Shown here: in pieces, positions 22,903 to 29,446 of the stretch
Position numbering within the stretch: the stretch's first letter is position 1
Layout: each line of letters begins with the position of its first letter
Virus record (IMG/VR): IMGVR_UViG_3300036770_005214
Coordinates: 1 to 64,000 of that record
Source: a virus
DNA: 64,000 bases
Reading direction: 5' to 3' (one strand)
Notes under the pieces: generated by a model
Databases searched by the model: none
What the model saw: only the letters and a program-made list of their open reading frames with translations
What the model was told of the DNA's origin: nothing
Program-made: the position numbers and the translations under genes

Positions 22903-24384
22903 ATGACTGACTCCTTCTCCCCTGACGGGGTAGTATACCGTCGGGACGACCCCTATCGCCCCAACCCCACCTCGATGCTGTGGAACATCGTCCCTCCCGA
23001 GGGCGTGCTTTCACCCCCTGACGTAGAGCCTGCCGTCCGAGATATGCTGCCCTCTTCGGGCTCCATGAGAGGCTTTGTCGAGTGGTCGCACATGACCTCC
23101 GATGCGCCCTCGATCTACGCCCTGGCCGGCTGGCTGACCGCTGTCAGCACGGCGCTGCCCCTCGACGTGAAGGTGATGGGCCCCGGTGGCGTCCCGGTCC
23201 GGCCCAACCTGTTCACGATGATCACTGGCCCTGCGGGTAACGGGCGCAAGACGTTCACGATCAACCGTCTTCGCTCCTACATGCACGCCAAGTTCGCCGG
23301 CCGCATCCTCCCCAACCCCGGATCGACGGCGGGTCTGGCGCTGGCGCTCGTCGAGCTTGAGTCGCTGTTCCCCGGCATCATCATCGACTCCGACCTCTCC
23401 CGCTTCCTGCAAGCCTCGCAGGGGTTCGGCTACCTCGCCAACCTCAAGCAAGCCTTGAACACGGCCTTCGACGCGGAGCCCATCTCCGATAAGATCCGCA
23501 AAGAGGACGTCCGGGTCACCACCTACAGCCTCTCCTTCCTCGCCGGCGTCAACCGCGAGCAGCTTGAGCAGTTCGCTGACCCGCTCGACTTCACCGGCGG
23601 CTTCCTGTCCCGCTGGCTGATGATCGACGCGACCCGCGCCCGCTACCTGCCGCCGACCGGAACCGGTCTGTCCAACGACACCATCGCCCGCGGTGAAGCC
23701 TACTTCACCGAAGAGCTTGGGAAGCGTCAGATGGTCCCGCCGGGGATCTACACGTTCTCGCGAGACGCCGGCAAGCTGGCTGACCTGTGGTCGCAGCGGA
23801 CGGAGGCGTATCAGACGCACCTCGTGACCCAGTACGGGCGCCTCGCCGAGCGGTATCGGTCGCTGTACGGTCGCGTGCCGATGCTGCTCGTGCGCCTCGC
23901 CACCCTGTATGCGGTCGACCGTTGGACGGACGCCCCGATGGTCCGCCGCATGATCGAGGTCGAGGACGTCACGCGAGCCATCTCGCTGCTCTCCTACCAC
24001 CTCTACTCCGCCCACGGCATCTACGACTTTGTGGAGCCGAACCGCGACATGCGCGACCGCCGGAAGATTCTGGAGGTCATCCCGTTCTGGGCTCCGACCG
24101 CTCCGGGCGTGACCGAGGGCGAGATCTGCCGGGTCGCTCGGATGCTGCGCCGTCAGACCGCCCCCATCCTGGAGACCCTGGTGCTGGAAGGCACGGTGTT
24201 GAAGAACGTCGGCACCGGCAACGGCTACCTGTACGCCCGCACGACCACCACCAAGGCGATCCACGCCCCGAAGCGCGACGAGATGATCGGCCCCGTGGTC
24301 CGCCCGAGCAAGATGGTCAAGAAGCCCTCCGTCTGGGAGCTTCACATGGATGGCACCGTCACCGACGGACCGGATGGCGACTGA
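22903..24384 (+). CDS. DUF3987-like replicative ATPase
   Basis: 493 residues from ATG at 22903. The central region carries a Walker-A-like Gly-Pro-Ala-Gly-Asn-Gly-Arg-Lys-Thr (about residues 109-117). An Ile-Ile-Ile-Asp-Ser-Asp pair follows about 50 residues later, then Phe-Leu-Ala-Gly-Val-Asn and Gly-Gly-Phe-Leu-Ser-Arg-Trp, the sensor/arginine region. This order is typical of DUF3987 (YfjI-type) helicase-like ATPases, which in phages and elements replace a classical replicative helicase. The C-terminal ~130 residues appear winged-helix-like (Val-Thr-Glu-Gly-Glu-Ile). Note the Arg inserted before the P-loop Lys. Position next to the candidate origin fits a role in replication. Confidence 0.7.
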   Translation: MTDSFSPDGVVYRRDDPYRPNPTSMLWNIVPPEGVLSPPDVEPAVRDMLPSSGSMRGFVEWSHMTSDAPSIYALAGWLTAVSTALPLDVKVMGPGGVPVRPNLFTMITGPAGNGRKTFTINRLRSYMHAKFAGRILPNPGSTAGLALALVELESLFPGIIIDSDLSRFLQASQGFGYLANLKQALNTAFDAEPISDKIRKEDVRVTTYSLSFLAGVNREQLEQFADPLDFTGGFLSRWLMIDATRARYLPPTGTGLSNDTIARGEAYFTEELGKRQMVPPGIYTFSRDAGKLADLWSQRTEAYQTHLVTQYGRLAERYRSLYGRVPMLLVRLATLYAVDRWTDAPMVRRMIEVEDVTRAISLLSYHLYSAHGIYDFVEPNRDMRDRRKILEVIPFWAPTAPGVTEGEICRVARMLRRQTAPILETLVLEGTVLKNVGTGNGYLYARTTTTKAIHAPKRDEMIGPVVRPSKMVKKPSVWELHMDGTVTDGPDGD

Positions 24385-24402
24385 AGGGGGAAAGGGGTAG
24401 GG

Positions 24403-24437
24403 GGGTGACGAGGCGATCCGTTTCGGGTTAGCCTCCC
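24403..24437 (+). promoter_or_regulatory. Possible promoter, small membrane protein
   Basis: GTGACG (or TGACGA), 17-18 nt ending TTTCGGGT, TAGCCT. Only the right arm (GGGT) of the family's inverted repeat is kept. It is 18 nt from the GTG at 24455. Confidence 0.35.
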
Positions 24438-24454
24438 GCCCAAGGGGGTCCAGC

Positions 24455-24811
24455 GTGGCGCTCGTGCGTATCGGGAACATCTACGGCGGGCGCCGCGTCC
24501 TCTCGGCGCCGGAAGCGGAGTATACGCACGACTTGGACGCCCTAGAGGCTCGGGACGCGCAGACCGGCGAGGTCATCCAGGGGGCCATCATCGGCCACCG
24601 CCAGCAGGTGCAGGCCCACACGGGCGCGCTCCAGATGACCCACACGATCGATAGCAAGTCGCTGAACCAACTGACGGGCATCCTTCAGAACATGCGCGCC
24701 GAGCGGACCCGGACCATCCTCATGGTGGCGGCCATCGCGGCGGCGCTGATCTGGTGGTGGGGCCAGCAGAAGAAGGCCCCTGCCCGCCGCCGCGCCAAGG
24801 CCAAAAAGTAG
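24455..24811 (+). CDS. Small membrane protein, C-tail anchored
   Basis: 118 residues from GTG at 24455. The first 85 residues are soluble and polar (with a Gly-Gly-Arg-Arg start and a Gln/His-rich helix). A single hydrophobic span follows (Ile-Leu-Met-Val-Ala-Ala-Ile-Ala-Ala-Ala-Leu-Ile-Trp-Trp-Trp, about residues 89-103). The last 15 residues are strongly basic (Lys/Arg/Ala), fixing the C-terminus in the cytoplasm or at a nucleic-acid surface. It might tether the replication complex to the membrane (inference). The gene is closed by a strong hairpin. Confidence 0.65.
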   Translation: MALVRIGNIYGGRRVLSAPEAEYTHDLDALEARDAQTGEVIQGAIIGHRQQVQAHTGALQMTHTIDSKSLNQLTGILQNMRAERTRTILMVAAIAAALIWWWGQQKKAPARRRAKAKK

Positions 24812-24848
24812 AAGGGCTCGGACGGGTGCCTGTTCCCGCCGAGCCCTT
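24812..24848. terminator. Strong bidirectional hairpin terminator
   Basis: AAGGGCTCGG-A-CGGG pairs with CCCG-C-CGAGCCCTT around an 8-nt loop (14 bp with one mismatch position). It starts directly at the stop of the plus gene (24811) and faces convergent minus genes ending at 24949. The AA/TT ends give short U-tracts on both sides. Confidence 0.75.
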
Positions 24849-24948
24849 CGCGCCGGATCGTGTTGCGCACCCACACCGTAGCATGGGTGTCGCAGGGGTG
24901 CAAGTGTCCCCGATACGACTTCCTGCTACCGACTCCCCCTCGGGGGCA

Positions 24949-25041
24949 TCACGCCCCCACCACACGCCCCCGAAGGATGCGCAGGCTAGCCCGGTAGCCG
25001 AGCCACGACGCCGCTAGCAGCGCCACCACCCCGGCGGTCAC
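24949..25041 (-). CDS. Very small membrane peptide
   Basis: 30 residues from GTG at 25041, which overlaps the stop of the upstream gene (GTGA), the same coupling used throughout this block. The first 16 residues are a hydrophobic span (Val-Val-Ala-Leu-Leu-Ala-Ala-Ser-Trp-Leu-Gly-Tyr). The rest is basic (Arg-x5-Arg-x2-Arg-Gly-Arg). The pattern fits a small single-span membrane peptide. Too short for family assignment; supported by coupling and composition only. Confidence 0.4.
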   Translation of the reverse strand: MTAGVVALLAASWLGYRASLRILRGRVVGA

Positions 25042-25334
25042 TTGCCACCCCCCAGGCCCAAGATGGCCCGCACACACTCGTCCTGCGCCCGCTCCGCCCG
25101 CGTCAACACCTGACCCGCCAAGGCTACCGAGTCGGCGATCGCCCCCTCCGACGTCGTAGCCCGCAGGTCCACCACGGCCTCTCCCCCGCGGTGCGCCACC
25201 GTCAGGTGGCCGAGCAGCCTACGCAGGACGATCCGGCAGTCCGAGTTCGCGTCGTGCAAGGCTTCCATCGTCCGCTTCACCCGCTGCGGGTCTTCCTCGA
25301 TCCCCCTGGGGACGCACGAGATAGGCTCACTCAC
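25038..25334 (-). CDS. Small helical hypothetical protein
   Basis: 98 residues from GTG at 25334, overlapping the stop of the 25331-25834 gene by GTGA. The protein is mainly helical and acidic/basic with a conserved-looking Ala-Asp-Ser-Val-Ala-Leu-Ala-Gly-Gln-Val-Leu-Thr-Arg-Ala segment. No family is recognised. In the second accessory island. Confidence 0.58.
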   Translation of the reverse strand: MSEPISCVPRGIEEDPQRVKRTMEALHDANSDCRIVLRRLLGHLTVAHRGGEAVVDLRATTSEGAIADSVALAGQVLTRAERAQDECVRAILGLGGGK

Positions 25335-25834
25335 TGGACACCCCCTTCCAAGCAGTCGAGTTCATCATCGTAGGCGAGCCGGGTATCCCCGGTCTCTGTC
25401 TCTTTGACCACCACGAATGGCCAATCTCCGCTCACGCCGACGTTGTACCCGAGCACAACCCCGAAGCCCGAAAACCTATCGTCGTGATCCTTCACCGCGC
25501 CCGCACGGCTCCCCTTCACCAAGCTCCCGACCGGCAGCCGCCGGCTGACATCCTTCAGCCATGCGGCCTTCTTCGCGGGCGACTCCTGTAGGCAAGAGTC
25601 ATCCTCCCCTGGCGGTAGTGCCGACGCCATCGCACCGATCAGCGCGTCCGCTTGCCGCAGGTCGGCGGCGTACTGCCGTTCGCCCTGCACCTGGGCCCGT
25701 CCGTGCTCTACCCCCAGGGAGTAGGCGCGCTCAAAGAGGGCGTCTAGCCCCAGCCTCTCGATCACAAGGGGCGTCAGCCACGCGGGCACGCCGATCGCTT
25801 GCAACAACTGCTCCGAGTCATGGATGATGGACAC
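25331..25834 (-). CDS. Hypothetical protein
   Basis: 167 residues from GTG at 25834, with AGGAGG upstream. The N-terminal half is helical (ends Ala-Ser-Ala-Leu-Pro-Pro-Gly). The C-terminal half has a barrel-like pattern (Val-Gly-Ser-Leu-Val-Lys-Gly, Phe-Gly-Val-Val-Leu-Gly-Tyr-Asn, Trp-Pro-Phe-Val-Val-Val-Lys-Glu), as in small SH3-like or KOW-like domains. No family is assigned. It is translationally coupled to two smaller proteins downstream. Confidence 0.6.
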   Translation of the reverse strand: MSIIHDSEQLLQAIGVPAWLTPLVIERLGLDALFERAYSLGVEHGRAQVQGERQYAADLRQADALIGAMASALPPGEDDSCLQESPAKKAAWLKDVSRRLPVGSLVKGSRAGAVKDHDDRFSGFGVVLGYNVGVSGDWPFVVVKETETGDTRLAYDDELDCLEGGVQ

Positions 25835-25884
25835 TGGGAACCTCCTTTCCGCCAGCTTCCGCCGGCGGGCTAGTCGAGTGTGAA

Positions 25885-26343
25885 TCAGGCCACGGTCAGG
25901 CGGGCGGTGGCGCAGCGATACCGCTTGCCCGCGGCGTCAGCGATCAGCCATTGGGTCGCGCTATGGCGACCCTCCACCGTGTAGACAGCCCGCGAGCCGT
26001 CGACCCTGACCTGAGACCCGGGAGCGAAAACCGCCTTCTTCGCGGCCTTAGCCGCCAGGACCTTGGACCGCCATTCGGCGTTAGGGGCGCCCGTTGCCGC
26101 CTTCAAGATCTTGTCCGGCACGTCGTAGTAGCAAGGGCCCATATCCTCGGAGATCGCCTTGCGGCTCCATTCGCCGCCCCGACCCTCGATCAGCACGAGG
26201 ACGGCCATCGACCCCACAGACGTCTCGATCACGCCCCACAGGTGGTTGCCCACCAGGGAGTGTGCGGTGAGCTTGTACTCCCGGATCGACGCGTCCACCA
26301 CATCCGCCTTGCTACGCCAGTCCAAGCAGCTATCCCAACCCAT
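25885..26343 (-). CDS. Phage Met-Gly-Trp-type conserved protein
   Basis: 152 residues from ATG at 26343. It begins Met-Gly-Trp-Asp, has Asp-Met-Gly-Pro-Cys-Tyr-Tyr near residue 68 followed by Pro-Asp-Lys-Ile-Leu, and then Trp-Arg-Ser-Lys. This layout is shared with uncharacterised phage and plasmid proteins that start Met-Gly-Trp and contain Gly-Pro-x4-Cys-Pro-x2-Ile-Leu. The C-terminal 50 residues look like a small barrel. Function unknown. First gene after promoter copy 4 of the shared-leader class, so co-regulated with other accessory genes. Confidence 0.65.
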   Translation of the reverse strand: MGWDSCLDWRSKADVVDASIREYKLTAHSLVGNHLWGVIETSVGSMAVLVLIEGRGGEWSRKAISEDMGPCYYDVPDKILKAATGAPNAEWRSKVLAAKAAKKAVFAPGSQVRVDGSRAVYTVEGRHSATQWLIADAAGKRYRCATARLTVA

Positions 26344-26363
26344 GTGAACCTCCTCGCCGGCCG

Positions 26364-26420
26364 GGCACCGTTGCCGCCGGCACTGTCTCTGTATCTCGGG
26401 GGGGCCGGACCGTCAACCAA
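26364..26420 (-). promoter_or_regulatory. TTGACG promoter with shared leader, copy 4
   Basis: On the minus strand the sequence reads TTGACG (26416-26411), 17 nt, TACAGA (26393-26388), followed by the shared ACAGTGCCGGCGGCAACGG leader. This copy is 7-11 kb from the other three, which shows that the block is a genome-wide element and not a local duplication. Confidence 0.7.
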
Positions 26421-26561
26421 CAGTTTCCACTATTTCCTAAAAGGTAGGTTAGACCGTACTTTCCGCCTACCTCTCCCGGCCCCTCCTGCCTGCCCAGCCG
26501 ACCGCCCAGCCGACCGCCCAGCCGACCGCCCAAGTCCGAAGGGGGTAAGGGGTAAGGGGGG

Positions 26562-26975
26562 TCACCACTCCCGGCTCACGGGGGCGTAGTCCCGCACGCA
26601 GGCAAGCCCCCGCAGGGAGACCTCAAAGGCGGGGGCCTGGAAGTCCGAGACCTCGAAGTACAAGGAGGCCTCGGTCGGGGTGCTCTCGCTCCCGTAGGCG
26701 TAGGGGTTGCCGGGGCAGGCCCCCACGGCGGCCAGGGAGCGGGCGAAGTCCTCCCGCGTGTGCAGGTCGACCCGGTAGTGGACCCGGCATAGCTGGTCCT
26801 CGGGCGAGGCGAACCGGACCCGGCTAGTCCCGCCCCAGCGGACGGTGTGTCGACCCAGGCCGCAGCGAGCACAGACCTCCATCTCGTGAAGGACGGGCCA
26901 CAAGAGGGCCGGTCTGCACCGGGGATACCAGATGTGCGGGGCGCCGGCGCAGGAAGACTCGTGATGCTGGGCCAT
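26562..26975 (-). CDS. Hypothetical protein with Cys-x2-Cys motif
   Basis: 137 residues from ATG at 26975, with GGAGAG upstream. It has Cys-Ala-Arg-Cys-Gly near residue 35, a second Cys-x-Val-His about 30 residues on, and a final Gly-Leu-Ala-Cys. A zinc site is plausible. The remainder is mixed alpha/beta. No family is recognised. First gene of the second accessory island, under its own spacer-palindrome promoter. Confidence 0.6.
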   Translation of the reverse strand: MAQHHESSCAGAPHIWYPRCRPALLWPVLHEMEVCARCGLGRHTVRWGGTSRVRFASPEDQLCRVHYRVDLHTREDFARSLAAVGACPGNPYAYGSESTPTEASLYFEVSDFQAPAFEVSLRGLACVRDYAPVSREW

Positions 26976-26991
26976 TCTCTCTCCTGCCCAA

Positions 26992-27020
26992 AGGATAGCC
27001 CGTCGGGCTCTGTCCGCCTA
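26992..27020 (-). promoter_or_regulatory. Spacer-palindrome promoter, minus strand
   Basis: TAGGCG (weak -35), 17 nt ending GAGCCC-GAC-GGGC, TATCCT. It is divergent from the promoter at 27051 and separated from it by 30 nt. Confidence 0.6.
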
Positions 27021-27050
27021 CCACTCGGCGGGTCAATCTTTCCGATCGAC

Positions 27051-27079
27051 TTGCGTACTGTGTGCCGCTGGGCTACGAC
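27051..27079 (+). promoter_or_regulatory. Spacer-palindrome promoter, SF2 helicase
   Basis: TTGCGT, 17 nt ending TGCC-GCT-GGGC, TACGAC. The ATG of the helicase lies 7 nt after the -10 box, where transcription would be expected to start, so the message is probably leaderless. Confidence 0.75.
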
Positions 27080-27085
27080 GTGGCC

Positions 27086-29437
27086 ATGCCTGATCTGCTT
27101 CCGCCGTTCGTCCGAGTCCGTGGGGCTCGGTGCCACGTCTTCGTCCGCCCGTGCCTTCCGCCCGATGTGACCTCCGTTCTGGAGACCATGCCCGGCGTCG
27201 ACTGCATCACGGGGCCGGGCGAGACCTCGATCGCCATCCCGGTTCACGCCTACGAAACGGTGTGGCCCTTCCTGTCGAGCGCCATCCAGCGGTACATGGC
27301 GCAGGGTTGGACCGCCAACGTGCTCTGGGGCTGGCGAAAGGACTACAAAGGCCGCCCGGCGCCCTACCAGCCCTTTCCGATCCAGGTCGACCCGGAGCGG
27401 GTGCCCGGCTTGGCGCCGGCGACCTACGAGCTTCAGCTACCGCATCAGGTCGCGGCTTGGCGTCGGTTCTTCACGCGGGGCTGCTCGCTTGAGGAGGTTC
27501 CGACGGGCGGCGGGAAGACGCTGATCGCGCTCGGGGCGGCGGCGGGCTGCCGGGCGATGGGCTGGCGCGTGCTGCTCGTCTGCCGGCCCGGCTCCGAGGG
27601 GCACTGGGAAGCGGAGATCGAGAAGTGGCTCGATCCTGCCATCGTGGGTGGAATCACCATCCTGCGGGGCGAGAACGGCTGCGCGGTCCGCATCTACCAG
27701 GAGAAGCGCAAGGAGGTGCTGATCCCTCTCCTGCCGTGGGAGAAGGTGCGCGAACTCGGGAAGGCGAACGGGGTCAAGGGGCTCGGGCCGAAGCTGGCGG
27801 GCGCCTGGGTCGTGGGCGAGCCGCTGCCGGCGACGCTCGTCTCCAAGGCGGTGCGGGAGTCGGTCATCGCGTTCGGGTTCGCTCGGGCGGAGATCGTGGT
27901 CAGCGAGCCCCGGCGCTACGTCATCTATGACGAGGACGTTGGCAAGGCGGTGCGCACCTACACGGATGCGGACGGGCGCGAACTGGCCCAGCAGGACGGC
28001 TCCTTCCGGTTCGTCCCGGCCCTGGAGCAAGCGGAGACGGCGGCCCGGCTGCTCAATGACACCCTGCGAACGGAAGCGCAGATCGTGATCGTTTCGTCGT
28101 CGGTGCTCTCGAACCGGCGCAAGTCGCTGCGGGCCTGGGAGCCCCAGGTGGTGATCCTCGACGAGTCGCACGAGTACGCGGACTGGAGTCGGTGGACGCG
28201 CATCCCCCCGAAGGAGGTCGGACACCGCCCGACCTACGTCCTGAAAGAGTCGCAGGCGGCGAGCGGCTGGTACGTCAGCGAGCGGGCGTCGGCGCTCCTG
28301 CTCCTCTCGGCGACGCCCGACCCGGACCGGCGCCGGCAACTGTGGGCGCAGTATGACCTGCTCGATCCGAAGGGCTGGGGCTCGTTCCGTCAGTGGACGC
28401 AGCGGTATTGCGGCGCCCGTGAGCAAGAGGTCGGCGCGGGCCGCGTCATCTGGAACAGCAGCGGCGAGCTTCGCAAGGGCGTACCCATCCCCGTGCCGCC
28501 CGAGCTAGAGGCCGAGCTACGCGCTCGCGGGCAGTGGCTCCACGCGATCACGCCCCGGTCGGAGTCCCATCGGGCCATCCCGCCTATCAACCGGCAACTG
28601 ATCTGGCTCGGTCGTGACAAGCTCGCGACGCCGGCGAAAGACCCCGAGTTTCGACTTCCCACGCGGACGATGCACGACAAGCTCAATCGGCTGCTTGACC
28701 TCGCAGCGGAGATGAAGCGGACCGAGGCGGTCAAGCGGGCTTGGGGCCGGATGCAGGAAGGCACGCGGGGCGTGATCTTGACGGGCTCGCACGCGTCCGC
28801 GAACCGCATCGCCGAGTCGCTGCGCAAGAAGGTGGGGGACAAGCTCTTCACCGACGAGAAGACCGGGAGCGTGGTGCAGTACAAAGTGGTGCTGTCGCAC
28901 GGTGGAACGGACGACCAAGAGGACCGCCGGCCGGTCCTGCTCGACTTCATGCGCTGCCAGCAGTGCGGGAAGATCAACACCTCCACCTGCGGCCACAAGT
29001 CCCCGGGGGCCTTGATCGGAACCACGGATGCCTGGGGCCAGGGCTGGGATGGGATGCAGTTCGTTCACTGGGCGAGCATCGTCCGGCTCCCGTGGAACCA
29101 CGGCCGGCTGCTCCAACTGGAGGGGCGCTTCGAGCGGTTGGGGGGTCTGTGGAGCGTCGAGGTTGAGTACCTGTTGGCGCTCCACACGATCGACGAGCGG
29201 TTGCTTCGCACGGTGCTCGGCAAGGGGGAGGCGAGCCTGCGCCTCTTCGGCCGGGATGACCTGGAGCGGCTGACGCGAGGGCTTCGCGAAGAAGAGAGCG
29301 AGGCGGACATTCTGGGTGCGATGCTCGCCGGCCTGATCGGCGAGGACGAGGAAGGCGACGAGGACGAAGAGCCGTTCGATGTGCGGTCCACGGTGGAGCG
29401 TGCAGTCGAGCGGGGAACAGACCGAGAAGAGTTCTAG
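27086..29437 (+). CDS. SF2 (SNF2/DEAD-like) helicase
   Basis: 783 residues from ATG at 27086. An earlier GTG (27062) lies inside the promoter and is rejected. Walker A Pro-Thr-Gly-Gly-Gly-Lys-Thr (about 139-145), Walker B Leu-Asp-Glu-Ser-His (358-362), motif III Leu-Ser-Ala-Thr-Pro (407-411) and motif VI Gln-Leu-Glu-Gly-Arg-Phe-Glu-Arg in the C-lobe place it in superfamily 2. About 200 residues between motifs I and II form an insertion. The C-lobe contains a Cys-Gln-Gln-Cys...Cys-Gly-His zinc-ribbon-like insert. It probably remodels DNA or DNA-protein complexes during replication or recombination. It heads the main plus-strand operon, with 9 nt to the vWA gene. Confidence 0.82.
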   Translation: MPDLLPPFVRVRGARCHVFVRPCLPPDVTSVLETMPGVDCITGPGETSIAIPVHAYETVWPFLSSAIQRYMAQGWTANVLWGWRKDYKGRPAPYQPFPIQVDPERVPGLAPATYELQLPHQVAAWRRFFTRGCSLEEVPTGGGKTLIALGAAAGCRAMGWRVLLVCRPGSEGHWEAEIEKWLDPAIVGGITILRGENGCAVRIYQEKRKEVLIPLLPWEKVRELGKANGVKGLGPKLAGAWVVGEPLPATLVSKAVRESVIAFGFARAEIVVSEPRRYVIYDEDVGKAVRTYTDADGRELAQQDGSFRFVPALEQAETAARLLNDTLRTEAQIVIVSSSVLSNRRKSLRAWEPQVVILDESHEYADWSRWTRIPPKEVGHRPTYVLKESQAASGWYVSERASALLLLSATPDPDRRRQLWAQYDLLDPKGWGSFRQWTQRYCGAREQEVGAGRVIWNSSGELRKGVPIPVPPELEAELRARGQWLHAITPRSESHRAIPPINRQLIWLGRDKLATPAKDPEFRLPTRTMHDKLNRLLDLAAEMKRTEAVKRAWGRMQEGTRGVILTGSHASANRIAESLRKKVGDKLFTDEKTGSVVQYKVVLSHGGTDDQEDRRPVLLDFMRCQQCGKINTSTCGHKSPGALIGTTDAWGQGWDGMQFVHWASIVRLPWNHGRLLQLEGRFERLGGLWSVEVEYLLALHTIDERLLRTVLGKGEASLRLFGRDDLERLTRGLREEESEADILGAMLAGLIGEDEEGDEDEEPFDVRSTVERAVERGTDREEF

Positions 29438-29446
29438 GAGGGAAGG

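Noticed and set aside
27062-27085. Upstream GTG start for the SF2 helicase
   Set aside because: The codons lie within the promoter and would not be transcribed.
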